From: Linum tenue
Taxonomy: Eukaryota > Streptophyta > Magnoliopsida > Malpighiales > Linaceae
Reading direction: 5' to 3'
Assembly (NCBI GenBank): GCA_946122785.1
Contig: CAMGYJ010000008.1
Span: 17,571,475-17,635,474 of the forward strand
Length of the DNA stretch: 64,000 nt
The position numbers were made by a program, and so were the translations under genes. Below are positions 34,501-44,625 of the stretch, in pieces. The notes beneath the pieces are model-generated. The model was given only the letters and a program-made list of their open reading frames with translations, ran no database searches and had not been told where the DNA came from. Position 1 is the first letter of the stretch. Each line of letters opens with the position of its first letter.

Positions 34501-34823
34501 AAAGAGCATTTTCAGCTTTAAGTTATATCAAGAACAAGCTTCGAAGTCGAATTGGAGATCAGTTTGCTAATGATTGTTTAGTAGGATACATTGAAAGAGA
34601 CTTACTTACGCATGTAGACAACGAATGTATTTTGCATTTCTTTCAGAATATGAAAACCCGTCGTGGTTGTTTGTGAAAACAATGATTGTATTAGTGGTAA
34701 TTTCTTTATCTATGAATGGATTATTTGGATATTATTAATTTTAATTTAATTAATTAATTAATTAATTATATTTATATTTTGAAAAGAGGACAGGGGTAGT
34801 TTCAAATCCTGGCTCCGCCACTG
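31525..34823 (+). mobile_element. hAT transposon in the 5' leader of SKP1 copy a
   Basis: 3299 bp with ends CAGAGGCGGAG and CTCCGCCACTG (inverted, one mismatch), subterminal inverted CCCCTGTC blocks, an exact 8-bp target duplication CCAATAGG and one long transposase frame. SKP1 copy b at 54490-54510 gives the unfilled version of the leader, although the target itself is not fully conserved there. Confidence 0.93.
32184..34676 (+). CDS. hAT transposase, zinc finger and DUF4371 type (830 aa)
   Basis: Would excise and insert the surrounding hAT element. One uninterrupted frame of 830 residues, in the normal size range. In order: a Ser-rich N-terminus; a TTF-type zinc-finger region (AAFCLYCYLFGKKSG and a distal FADHVGRHNSFHNK); the DUF4371/RNase H-like core (FCILVDETRDASTKEQMA and RGQGYDGASNMKGQ supply the likely catalytic Asp residues, DTRWGSYY follows); and the C-terminal hAT dimerisation domain (LPVATASVERAFSALSYIKN, RIGDQFANDC). 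The ATG is 10 bases after a good acceptor (TTAG at 32171-32174); a donor GTAAGC at 32044 suggests an intron in the leader. No lesion seen, so it may encode active protein. Confidence 0.9.
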   Translation: MERYYFPKKNKTSPITTAQDFEGSGSRQAQTFPPSTVVVPSEIRQSNVSVSINQTSLQSKSSSQESESESSFEYEESRFDMNSLKMDPGLRDKVSSFHPDVQDEVRRFYLENGPCQPKGHRFPYSDFSGKKRRFRSSWFLEYNWLEYSIEKDAAFCLYCYLFGKKSGAQDGFVGEGFRGWNRKKCFADHVGRHNSFHNKAKGNADLLLKQSRGIAASLSKQSDQTKTDYRTRLMASLECIKFLMRGGLAFRGHNESSSSSNKGNFLELLEFHACGREEVERVVLRNAPKNLQLTSPDIQKDLVHAMASETTKKIIQDLGDNFFCILVDETRDASTKEQMAIVLRYVNDQGLVMERFLGTTHVANTKALTLKGEIETMLSKHGLSMSRIRGQGYDGASNMKGQINGLKSLILAENSSAYYIHCFAHQLQLALVAVAKNHLEVGDFFKTVNSVMNLIGASCKRSEFIRDAQVEKIAEAVAANERETGRGLNQEMALKRPGDTRWGSYYGALINLDSMFSAIIDVLDTIQNDPTSETDTAIDAWRMSITLQDFNFVFILKLMIEVLAITNELSLALQRKDQDIVNAMKLVRVSKTRLQEMRDNGWESLLDDVVSSCTKDSIHIPIMHDVYVLPGRSRRKAPDITNLHHFQVELFYTVVDMQLQELNNRFDEVNTRLLTCMTCFSPEFEFAAFDLEKLMCLTRFYPAEFGSIHDTIIRQQFIGYHRDVTADERFARLKGIDELSRVMVETKVHQSYPSVYLLLKLVLTLPVATASVERAFSALSYIKNKLRSRIGDQFANDCLVGYIERDLLTHVDNECILHFFQNMKTRRGCL

Positions 34824-34831
34824 CCAATAGG
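34824..34831. repeat. Right target-site duplication of the hAT element
   Basis: CCAATAGG, matching 31517-31524. Confidence 0.93.
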
Positions 34832-34847
34832 TCCAATTGCGGCAACA

Positions 34848-35327
34848 ATGTCGACAGCGGAGGCGGCGGCGGAGAAGAAGAAGTTGATCACTCTGAAGAG
34901 CGGCGACGGCGAGTCCTTCGAGGTGGAGGAAGCGGTGGCGATGCAGTCGCAGACGATCAAGCACATGATCGAGGACGGCTGCGCGGGCGACGGCATCCCG
35001 ATCCCCAACGTCACCGGCGGGATTCTGGCGAAAGTGATCGAGTTCTGCAACAAGCACCACCAGCAGCCTCCTGGATCCGACGCCGCCGAATTGAAGAAAT
35101 GGGACGCGGAATTCGCCAAGGTGGGCCAGGACACCCTGTACGATCTGCTTCTGGCGGCGAATTACTTGAACGTCAAGGATCTGCTGGATTTGATCTGTCA
35201 AACTGTGGCCGACCTGATCAAGGGGAAGACGCCGGAGGAGATACGGAAGTACTTCAACATCGAGAACGATTTCACCAAGGAGGAGGAAGAAGCGATTCGG
35301 AGGGAGAACCAGTGGGCGTTTGAGTGA
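34848..35327 (+). CDS. SKP1-like protein, copy a (159 aa)
   Basis: SKP1 links F-box proteins to cullin 1 in SCF ubiquitin ligases. The frame begins [20 protein letters not shown], carries the BTB/POZ-like fold ([60 protein letters not shown]) and ends with the F-box-binding tail ([29 protein letters not shown]), complete and of normal length. No intron is present; intronless plant SKP1 genes generally descend from retroposed copies. It differs from copy b at few positions (V/I and D/E in NVKDLLDL; two extra N-terminal residues). Its promoter now lies 3.3 kb away beyond a hAT element, so expression may be lost or taken over. GC-rich coding sequence contrasts with AT-rich surroundings. Confidence 0.92.
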   Translation: MSTAEAAAEKKKLITLKSGDGESFEVEEAVAMQSQTIKHMIEDGCAGDGIPIPNVTGGILAKVIEFCNKHHQQPPGSDAAELKKWDAEFAKVGQDTLYDLLLAANYLNVKDLLDLICQTVADLIKGKTPEEIRKYFNIENDFTKEEEEAIRRENQWAFE

Positions 35328-35540
35328 TGTTCAGTAGTGAAAGAATCAGCTTTGTGTTTGAATTTTGATGTTACTATAAGGGTTTATGTATGGATTCAGC
35401 GGAAGAGACAAAGCCATTTGTTCTCTCTCTTTTTTTTATAGTGACAAAGCCATTTATTCTTGTTTCAATGTGAATTTTTTTTTCTTTTAAATAATGGTGA
35501 GACATGTATTAAAGAAAATGAGAAGAAAGTTCAAGGGTAC

Positions 35541-35732
35541 AAAGAAACATCATTTTTAGCGACGGACTCACTCGTCGCTAAAGGACAGAAATCTGTTGCT
35601 AAGAGCCAAGAGGTTCTACGAGTAATTTATCCACTTATCGTTGCCAATGACGTTTCCCAGCCGCCGCATATACCTCATTGTAAAACGTTTATGCGACGAA
35701 TATTATAACTCATCCTTTGCTAATGATGCAGT
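35541..35732. mobile_element. CACTA-like fragment, left half (split by the ULP-MULE)
   Basis: GTACAAAGAAACATCATTTT at 35537-35556 corresponds to the CACTACAAGAAACATCATTT end at 55242 behind SKP1 copy b. Short subterminal words such as GCGACGGA, TCGTCGC and GCGACGAA follow. It continues at 47014, after the Mutator insertion. Confidence 0.5.
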
Positions 35733-35741
35733 CCCCTGGCT
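35733..35741. repeat. Left target-site duplication of the ULP-MULE
   Basis: CCCCTGGCT, repeated at 47005-47013. The related sequence behind SKP1b (GCAGTCCCTCGCC at about 55401) shows the unfilled neighbourhood. Confidence 0.88.
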
Positions 35742-36182
35742 GGGGTCCGGATCCTATCAGTAACCGACCTATCAGTAACGGTCAGTAACCGATGATCCGG
35801 CCGTCCATCGCGCCATCTTCCCAGCCGTCAGATCAGGCCACTTAAAATACACGCGGGGGCAAAAACGTAATCTCGTCTCTGACAATTTGAATTGCAGACG
35901 TGACAGCGACAACCGTCCCGCCTTCTCTCCTTCTTCCTCTCACCTTTCAAGCGACAGTTCCACTTCCCTCTCTGCTCTCTAACTCTCCATTCTTCCTCTC
36001 GATTCTCAATTCTCTCACCAAAATCGCAGCAAAAACTTCCAGAAAAAACTTCAAATCGAACGATTTTCGCAAAGGATTTCGAAGAATCATTCAACGATAC
36101 ACTGTTCTCGCTTCTTCGTCGAAAAACGAAGAGTTTCCAACTTCAACGAGGCTCAAAAATCGTTTTCGCACAAAATATCAAG

Positions 36183-37370
36183 GTAAAACCTCACTTCTTT
36201 CTTCGAAAATCCATCCACAGAACAATAGAACAGTATCGCAGTCACTCTCCATGCGTTGCTGAACTGATGTAGAATCTGTTGTGTTTTGCTTCATTACCAT
36301 ATGGTAATGAGTGGTAAATTAAGATTGCATGTTCTAAAAAAGCGAAAAACCATAAGTCCTGCTGTGTTTTGTTCGTTACCATATGGTAATGTGTGGTAAG
36401 TTATGATTGCATGTTGTAAAATAGCAAAAAACCATAAGTCCTGCTGTCATTTAGTTCGTTACCATATGGTAATGAGTGGTAAACTATGGTTTCATGTTGT
36501 AAAATAGCAAAAAACCATAAGTCCTGCTGTGTTTTGCTTCTTTACCATATGGTAATGAGTGGTAAACTATGGTTTCATGTTGTAAAATAGCAAAAAACCA
36601 TAAGTCCTGCTGTGTTTTGCTTCGTTACCATATGGTAATGTGTGGTAACCTATGGTTTCATGTTGTAAAATAGCAAAAAACCATAAGTCCTGCTGTGTTT
36701 TGGTTCGTTACCATATGGTAATGAGTGGTAAACTATGGTTTCATGTTGTAAAATAGCAAAAAACCATAAGTCCTGCTGTGTTTTGGTTCGTTACCATATG
36801 GTAATGAGTGGTAAACTATGGTTTCATGTTGTAAAATAGCAAAAAACCATAAGTCCTGCTGTGTTTTGGTTCGTTACCATATGGTAATGAGTGGTAAACT
36901 ATGATTTCATGTTGTAAAATAGCAAAAAACCATAAGTCCTGCTGTGTTTTGCTTCGTTACCATATGGTAATGTGTGGTAAACTATGGTTTCATGTTGTAA
37001 AATAGCAAAAAACCATAAGTCCTGCTGTGTTTTGGTTCGTTACCATATGGTAATGAGTGGTAAACTATGGTTTCATGTTGTAAAATAGCAAAAAACCATA
37101 AGTCCTGATGTGTTTTGCTTCTTTACCATATGGTAATGTGTGGTAAACTATGGTTTCATGCTGTAAAAATGGAGGAAAACATACATCCTGTTGTGTTTTA
37201 CTTCGTTACCATATGGTAATATGTTATAGACATGGTTTGATGTAATTACCATATGGTAAAATGAGATAAATATATGGTTTGATTTGGTATGGTATGAAAC
37301 CATTATGGTACCATATGGTATATCATGATAAAAAGCACGCTAACAGACTATTCCTAATTTCTACATTCAG
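36183..37370 (+). other. Presumed leader intron of the ULP1-like gene
   Basis: A donor AAG|GTAAAACC near 36182 and an acceptor TTTCTACATTCAG ending at 37370, seven bases before the ATG at 37378, suggest an intron in the 5' leader that holds the whole 83-bp array plus single palindromes at about 37247 and 37310. Confidence 0.55.
36294..37219. repeat. 83-bp tandem array, 12 palindrome-bearing units
   Basis: TTACCATATGGTAA (one TTTACCATATGGTAA context) starts at 36294, 36376, 36459, 36542, 36625, 36708, 36791, 36874, 36957, 37040, 37123 and 37206: one step of 82 and ten of 83 bp. Each unit also has GAGTGGTAAACTATGGTTTC-like and AAACCATAAGTCCTGCTG segments. It lies in the presumed first intron of the ULP1-like gene. 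Confidence 0.97.
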
Positions 37371-37377
37371 GTACACT

Positions 37378-40300
37378 ATGGTAAACCAAAGAAAAAATTT
37401 TCGCACAAGGTGCAGCCCAACAAGAATATCTGCAATTACAAGGACTATAAAAGATGACCAGAAAGAGAAACTTGAGACATTAGGCCTAGCAGGCTTAATG
37501 TCAATCAAGCAGACAAAGATAAACACCCATTTTGCACTGTTCGTAATGAACAAATACAATCCAATGAAACAATCTTTCAAGCTACCTGACGGGACACGCA
37601 TGAAGATATCACCAATTGACTTTCATAGGGTATATGGTCTGCCAATGGGGAATAGGGAAGTTGTACCTCCCACGATTTCTTGGGACGATGCAGCAGATTA
37701 TGCAGTAGAAACCCTACTGGAAGTAGATGGAGCATCCACTCCAAGGGTAAAGCTAAGTCAGGTAGAAAAAGATCTTTCTACAGTTACCAACAGTAAGAGA
37801 TGGTTACAATTGTTCTTTCTGCTGGTCACCGGAGGCTTGCTGTGCCCAACTTCAGCCCCTATGGCTGAACTCAACATGCTTGAGTACTTGAAGACTGATG
37901 AACAGAAACATTTCACCAGCTACAACTGGTGCAAATACTTCTTCAACCACATGAATGAAGGATTGAAATCACCAAAGTTCTATGTCAATGCAGATCTTCA
38001 CTTCCTTACAGTAAGTCTCCATTCCCTTGGCCATTTCAACCTTGTTACTCATATATTTTATATATAAATGATACTCTTTGAAAAAACTAATACAACTATC
38101 TGCATAAAAAGGTATGCTTCATGTACAAACTGGACGAAATGGCATTCTCAACCCAGCTTCAAACACCAACAGTAAGCTACTATGATGATAACAATGTTGA
38201 TAGCAACTTTGAGAACATTAAGAGCTACTACAATGGAAAACAGTTGAACGAGATCGAAAAGATTACCAACATTAGAGACGATGAGGCTGATGATGAGGCT
38301 GATGATGAGGCTGATGTCGCAGCTGATGAGGAAGAGGAGAATGAGCCAGTCTATGAATCACCGAAAAGACAAAGAAACAAAAGTCCCGAGCAGTCATCAT
38401 CACTGAACTTTGATTTGAAGAAAATCAGAACAGTCAACCAAGTAAGTACAAATTATCTATATACCAGTTGTCCAATACATGCTAAGCGTAAGTCCTGTGT
38501 TTTACTTTGTTACCATATGGTAAAGTGTGGTAAGCTATGGTTCCATGTTATAAAAATGGAGCAAAACATAAGTCCTGTTGTGGTTTACTTCGTTACCATA
38601 TGGTAATGTGTGGTAAGCAATGGTTTCATGTTATAAAAATGGAGGAAACCATAATTCTTGTTCTGTCTTACTTTGTTACCATATGGTAATGTGTGGTAAG
38701 CTATGCTTTCATGTTTTAAAAATACAAAAAACAACAAGTCCTGCTGTGTTTTAGTTTGTTACCATATGGTAAAGTGTGGTAATCTACGGTTTCACGTTAT
38801 AAAAATGGAGGAAAACATAAGTCCTGTTGTGTTTTAATACGTTACCATATGGTAATGTGTGGTAAGCAATGAATTCATGTTATAAAAATGGAGGAAACCA
38901 TAATTCTTGTTCTGTTTTACTTTGTTACCATATGGTAAGGTGTGGTAAGATATAGTTTCATGTTATAAAAATGCAGAATAGTGATAATAATTGCCAATAC
39001 CATGTATTACCACCATGGTAACTAACCATACTCCCATTATGCAGGCTGAGAATGCAATCAAACTGGTTGAAGCATCAATGAAGGCAATGATGAAAGCAAT
39101 CAAAGAGCAGTACAACAGCCAACTAGACAAGCTGATCAAACACAAAAAGAATCTTCAGAAAGAAAGGTCTGATGAATATGTTCAGCCCCCAGAAGGAGAA
39201 AAATCTGACAATCAAGTAGTAGGACCAGACAATGAGTGTGAAGATGATGAAGAAGAGAATGATGAAGAATTGAATGCCAGTTTGAATAAAACAATCAATG
39301 AAATATTCAAACAGACAAAGATATACCAGAACGAAGAGGAGAACGAGGAGCAAACACAGAAAGAAGATGATTCACAACCATCTACAGTCGATCTTGCTGC
39401 ATCTACACCGAAGCCAAAAGAAAAGGAGCAAGATGATTCTGCTCCAGGAGCTGTGAATAGGGAAAGCATCCCAAAAGAAGGAGATCCATTGGGGGAAGTT
39501 GCAACAGAGGACACCCAGAAAGCAGTTCCAGAACAGACATCTGCAGAAGAAACCGAACAAAAAGGAGCTACCAAAACAGCAGATCCAATGGAAGTTGATA
39601 AGGAAACAAGAGAAGAAGGGAATACAGGGCAAGCTGCACAAAAGACTGCAGAAACTGACAGCGAGAAGACGGTGTCAGATGATGTTGTTCGTGAAGAGGA
39701 TCCAAAACTGACAACCGAAGCTGCTGAGAAGCCTAAAGTGACGAGGGAAGACGACATTCCATCCTTTGATCTCAGCCCTCTCAACCGTCAAACACCAACA
39801 ACACCAACAAAGTTGACTACCAACACGGCAACCGATCAACCAGCAGAGCCTCGCAAAAGAAGAATCGTGATAAAGAATGTACACGGAAATGAAAAGAAAG
39901 CAAGAGCAACACCACCACCAGAACAGCCACAAAGCACCCAGTCACAGACGGGGTCATATGCTATATGGTCAAATCTGTACACAAACAGCCAAGAGAAGCT
40001 CAAGGAAGTCCGTGAATGCATAGATGCTTACCTAGAGGACCTGAATTCTCCAGCTGCCGACCCAGTTGCTCCACAGTCACAAAAATCACCAGTTGAATGG
40101 TCAACACCAACACAAACAACACCTGATGATATGTTCAGCAACATCCTGGAGTACATAAGATGCAAAAATAAGAAATTTGCCAAGAGGTAAGTCATCATCT
40201 TAAAACTTCTACTGTTATATGATGTTATTGTAGTGATCTAGTTTGTTACCATATGGTAAAATATGGTAAGATATGGTAAAATTAGACAAATCTATGGTTT

Positions 40301-41717
40301 AATGTTACAAAATGTAGTAATGCACAAGTCCTGTTTTGTTTTAGTTTAATACCATATGGTATGATGTGGTAAGCTAATGTTTGTTGTTAAAGAATGGATT
40401 AAACCATAACTCCTGTTCTATTTTACTTATTACCATATGGTAAAATGTGGTAAGCTGGTGTGTTTCACTTATTACCATATGGTAAGATGTGGTAAGCTGG
40501 TGTGTTTTACTTATTACCATATGGTAAAATGTGGTAAGCTGGTGTGTTTTACTTATTACCATATGGTAAGATGTGCTAAGCTGGTGTGCTTTACTTATTA
40601 CCATATGATAAGATGTGGTAAGCTATGGTTTTGTTGTGGTAACCTATTGTTTGATGTGATGAATTAAAATAAACCATCCGTCCTGTTGTGATGTGCTTGT
40701 ATACAGTGATGAGATCATGTTTAAAAGGAAGGATGGAACATTCATGCTGAAAAGGGAGTCAGTACAGTCGATTGACATTGGCTGTGAAATCACATCTGAT
40801 GTCATCGGCTGGTATGGAGATGTAATGAACAGGAATGAAGCAAAAAAAGGAAAATTCACAAGGTGGTTCTTCGATACATCTTTGGCAGTAAGTAAACCCA
40901 CCCATATTCTGTCAAAAGTTCTTAGACAACACATATATAAAACACATAATAACAACCACAACTTTCAGGGTGACTGCCAACTGGACATTGATAGTGGCAA
41001 TCCTGTACTATCTCCAGACGATTACTACGACAAAGTGGACTTGGACATCACCAACAAAGAATGGGCCAAAAACCTCAGCTTCACAGAATGTAACCTTGTA
41101 AGTATCTCACCACAATTTTTGCAGTGGTTACCATATGGTATATAGTGGTAAAATTACTTTCCAATTGTTCTTAACTTAACTTACTGTACATCACTTATAT
41201 GGCAACTGCTTACCATATGGTATACTGTGGTAAAATTATTTTGCAGTGGTTCTTCCCGTACTGTAATAACAAGCACTACATCATGATTTGTGTCAACATC
41301 AAAGCAGAGAGATTTGAAGTGCTCGACAGTCTCCGTCACAAAGATTTTGAAAAAACATACAAATCAATGGCAGAGAGGGTTGTCCAGTACGCAATCAACT
41401 ACATGAAGACACAGTTTGCAGACAGGACAGTAAGGTGGGAGAGGTTTAGCTGGTTCAAGCTCGAGAAGGTTACACAACCAGATCAAATTTCATGTGGGAT
41501 GTACGTCATCAGGTGGATGAGACACTGGGAAGGTAAGTACAACAGTGCCCTGACCAAAGATTGGAAGAGGATTGATCTCATAAATGAAGAAAGGGAGTGC
41601 CTGATGTTGGACATCATTCTTGATGAAGAAAATCTTGAACGGGAAAGGATCATGAAAGAAGCAACAAAGTACTGCAACATGAAGAACAAGAAGAAAGAGT
41701 TGAAAGGAAGGAAATGA
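37378..41717 (+). CDS. ULP1-like cysteine protease gene carried by Mutator element
   Basis: Proteases of the ULP1 family remove SUMO from proteins; the role of transposon-borne copies is unknown. Six coding exons join in frame: 37378-38010, 38112-38441, 39045-40186, 40707-40887, 40969-41097 and 41247-41717, about 961 residues. The N-terminal part (FALFVMNKYNPMKQSFKLPD, VYGLPMGNREV, WLQLFFLLVTGGLLCPTS) is typical of plant transposon ULP proteins. The middle is acidic and repetitive (DDEADDEADDEADVAADEEE) and Thr/Pro/Glu-rich. The C-terminal protease has His in NNKHYIMICVN, Asp in EVLDSLRHK, and Gln/Cys in QPDQISCGMYVIRWM, so the catalytic set looks present. No stop or frameshift is seen under this splicing. 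Introns 3, 4 and 6 carry palindrome repeats. Confidence 0.85.
38505..38945. repeat. Palindrome repeats in intron 3 of the ULP1-like gene
   Basis: Six copies of TTACCATATGGTA(A) spaced about 83-86 bp (near 38510, 38595, 38679, 38760, 38842, 38927), in units related to the 36.3-37.2 kb array. Confidence 0.93.
40430..40611. repeat. 42-bp tandem array in intron 4 of the ULP1-like gene
   Basis: TTACCATATGGTAA starts at 40430, 40472, 40514, 40556 and 40598 (last one with GATAA): exact 42-bp steps. Unit contains AAAATGTGGTAAGCTGGTGT. Two looser copies lie at about 40245 and 40350. Confidence 0.95.
41117..41251. repeat. 109-bp palindrome-bearing insert flanked by 13-bp direct repeats at a splice site
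   Basis: TTTTGCAGTGGTT occurs at 41117-41129 and 41239-41251; the second is the acceptor and first codons of the last exon. The 109 bp between begin and end with two near-identical ACCATATGGTATA...GTGGTAAAATTA copies. Confidence 0.85.
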
Positions 41718-41929
41718 AAATTCTATTATCGTTTGTGTTAAGTAGTAGGAGGGTATGAGTAAGCTTTTGAGAACAAACTCACAATGTTCAGTAGCCACTT
41801 CATTTTAATTAGTAGGATGGTATGAAACAACTTATTATGGTTTGTATTATGACTAAAAGAAATGTTCTGTTTTTTATTATGTTAGCAAATACTTAACATG
41901 TGTCCTTAATTCCCAAATTACCACATTTT

Positions 41930-42480
41930 ACCATATGGTAATGTGTGGTAAATTATGATTACATGTTGTGTTTTGCTTCGTTACCATATGGTAATGTGTG
42001 GTAAATTATGGTTTCATGTTGTAAAATAGCAAAAAACCATATGTCCAGCTGTCTTTTAGTTTGTTACCATATGGTAATGTATGGTAAATTATGGTTTCAT
42101 GTTGTAAATAAGCAAAAAACCATAAGTCCTGCTGTGTTTTAGTTTGTTACCATATGGTAATGTGTGGTAAACTATGGTTTCATGTAGTAAAATGTTGCAA
42201 AAATAGCAAAAAACCATAAGTCATGCTGTGTTTTAGTTTGTTACCATATGGTAATGTGTGGTAAACTATGGTTTCATGTTGTAAAATAGCAAAAAAACCA
42301 TAAGTCCTGCTGTGTTTTAGTTTGTTACCACATTTTACCACATGGTAATGCACTGTAAAATCAATTACCACACATACCACTTCCAAAAAATCATATTTTA
42401 CCACATGGTAAAATCAATTACCACACATTACCACATGGTAAAATCAAATTACCATAATATACCATATGGTATGGCATGGT
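41930..42480. repeat. Palindrome repeats in the spacer between the convergent genes
   Basis: Six ACCATATGGT copies (near 41932, 41983, 42066, 42149, 42243, 42464) in 50-97-bp steps, then degenerate ACCACATGGTAA variants. These lie 3' of both genes. Confidence 0.9.
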
Positions 42481-44249
42481 AAAATCAATTATAAAACAGA
42501 ACCTTCACATTCAACTTCCAAACTAGCACATTTTACCACCTGGTTTGACATGATAAAATCAAATTACCACATTATACCACATGGTATAACAGTGTAAAAT
42601 TAATCCAACAAAACCAAAAACCCATCCAAAAGAACAAAATAGCTTCAACAACTCAACCAGCATCAACCATTCATTCAGATAATCCTCTAAGAAAACTATT
42701 ACAGCTTCAGCCTTAAACTTTCTTCAACAGCCTTCAAATTCTCCTCCTCAAGCCTGCTAGTTTTTCTCTTCTTCTTGCTTACAGCCCTTGCAGCCTCCGC
42801 AGCTGGAATTGGTCGTTTCGAAGGCTTGAATGAATCTTTTTTAGCCTTAAACCCCTTCACTTTTTGGACCGGTACATCATCTATACCAAGATAACAAAAA
42901 CAAACTACAATCAATGACAGATAACAAAAACAAAAACAAACTCTAAACAATTAAAAAAAACTTACTGTCACCGTTAGAAGACGTGCTTGTTCCAGCAGGT
43001 TCAGTAATCGATAGGGCTTCACACTTTTTGATCAAATCAGTCATGAAGGCCATGGCTGATTTATACAAATCATCATCCAATGCAACCCTGCTGATCATTG
43101 ATGCAGAAACAGCTGACAGATTGAAAAGACGAGAACGGTATTTCGATGGACTATCAGTAGACGGAACTTCAAAAGAAAAGTTCCCTCCAGTTTTCGCTGC
43201 CCTTGTCCACCGCTTCAAAATCAAACTGCTAGGAATGTGCTGGAACTTCAGATTGCACGTTGTAGACCACAACATATCATATCCCTTAATTTGATGCTTA
43301 CAGATCATACCACTTGACTCCCACTTACGGCACGAACACTTGATTTCACCATTTTCAAAATCAACCTTCAACACCCTACTATCCAACCTTGTAAGGTCAT
43401 CCTCCAATATGAAGACATCAAACAGTCCTACATGTCCTTCTGGTTCTATCTCCGTATTGGAAAAAATATTATACGCAAGGGATTCCTTGTACTGATCCAG
43501 GAAAAACTTGAATATCTTCGGCGTATACACATTAGCAACTTGCTTCACAATAGGGCTAGTAGAAAACCGAGAATCAGCCAACCTAGATAACGCATAGTAC
43601 TCTTCTTGTTCTTCAGCATCCCTCTTATTATCAAGCATCCTCTCAAAGTGCACAAAGAACCTACTAACACTAAACTCTGACTGCAAGTAATGTCGAATAT
43701 TACTATTGCAGCACTCACTTAGCTGGGTACTCTTCATTCCCGCACCAAAATGACAATTCACCCAGGCTGAAGACCACTTCGTCCTGACTTTGTAAATGCC
43801 CTGTAACCAACTGTGTCCCAAAGGTCCCTTCCCAGGAAAACACTTCTCAATCATCTTCTTCCAATTATACTCAAAATCATCCTCATCATCAGCATTATAC
43901 ATCAAATAACTAAGCTCACGAAGGAAGTCAGAGTCACACAAACTTCCCAGATTAACAACTGCATTCTGAGCAATATGCCATGTACACAACCCATGAAAAC
44001 AATCTGGGAAAACAGACCTTATACCAGCAGCAATTGCAGCAGCCTGGTCAGTAAACATTGATAACGGTCTCACACCTCCCATGCATTTCAAAAACTGATC
44101 GAAAAGCCATTCAAATGTTGCTGTTGTTTCATCATAGAGAAGAGCAGCCGCAAAGACAGTCAGTTGGTGATGATTGTTGAAACCAACAAACAAAGCTACA
44201 TAAACATAACAAAATGTGAGTAAAAACAATTCTACCAACACATACCATG

Positions 44250-44625
44250 TGGTAAAAGGTACGAATAACAATAATACCAACCCATACCATATGGTAAAGA
44301 CTCATACCATGTGGTAAAGACTTCTAAGAACAAAAAAAAAACAATCCACAGCAGACTACCATATAGTACACACTTCTAACAACGCAAAAAACACCACAAA
44401 AAACCTTGTTACCAACCCATACCATATGGTAAAAACTTTTAAGCACAAAAACCACCTCAAATAACCTTGTTACCAACACATACCATATGGTAAAATACTT
44501 TTAAGAACAAAAACCACCTCAAAATAACCTTGTTACCAACACATACCATATGGTAAAAGACTTCTAAGCACAAAAACCACCTCAAATAACCTTATTACCA
44601 ACACATACCATATGGTAAAATACAT
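44250..44625. repeat. Palindrome repeats in transposase intron 2
   Basis: Five ACCATATGGTAA copies in 59-65-bp units containing CTTGTTACCAACACAT and AAAAACCACCTCAA, in the intron 44196-44719. Confidence 0.9.

Noticed and set aside
34758..35201. Minus-strand frames across SKP1 copy a
   Set aside because: Shadow frames of a conserved GC-rich coding region; the same shadows occur over SKP1 copy b.
36294..37219. CRISPR-like regular spacing of a palindrome
   Set aside because: The DNA between palindromes is itself repeated, not unique spacers, there are no cas genes, and the setting is a plant transposon intron.
37378..41717. Host SUMO protease gene
   Set aside because: It lies between the ends and 9-bp duplication of a Mutator element, next to its transposase, and its N-terminal text is the type found in transposon ULP genes.
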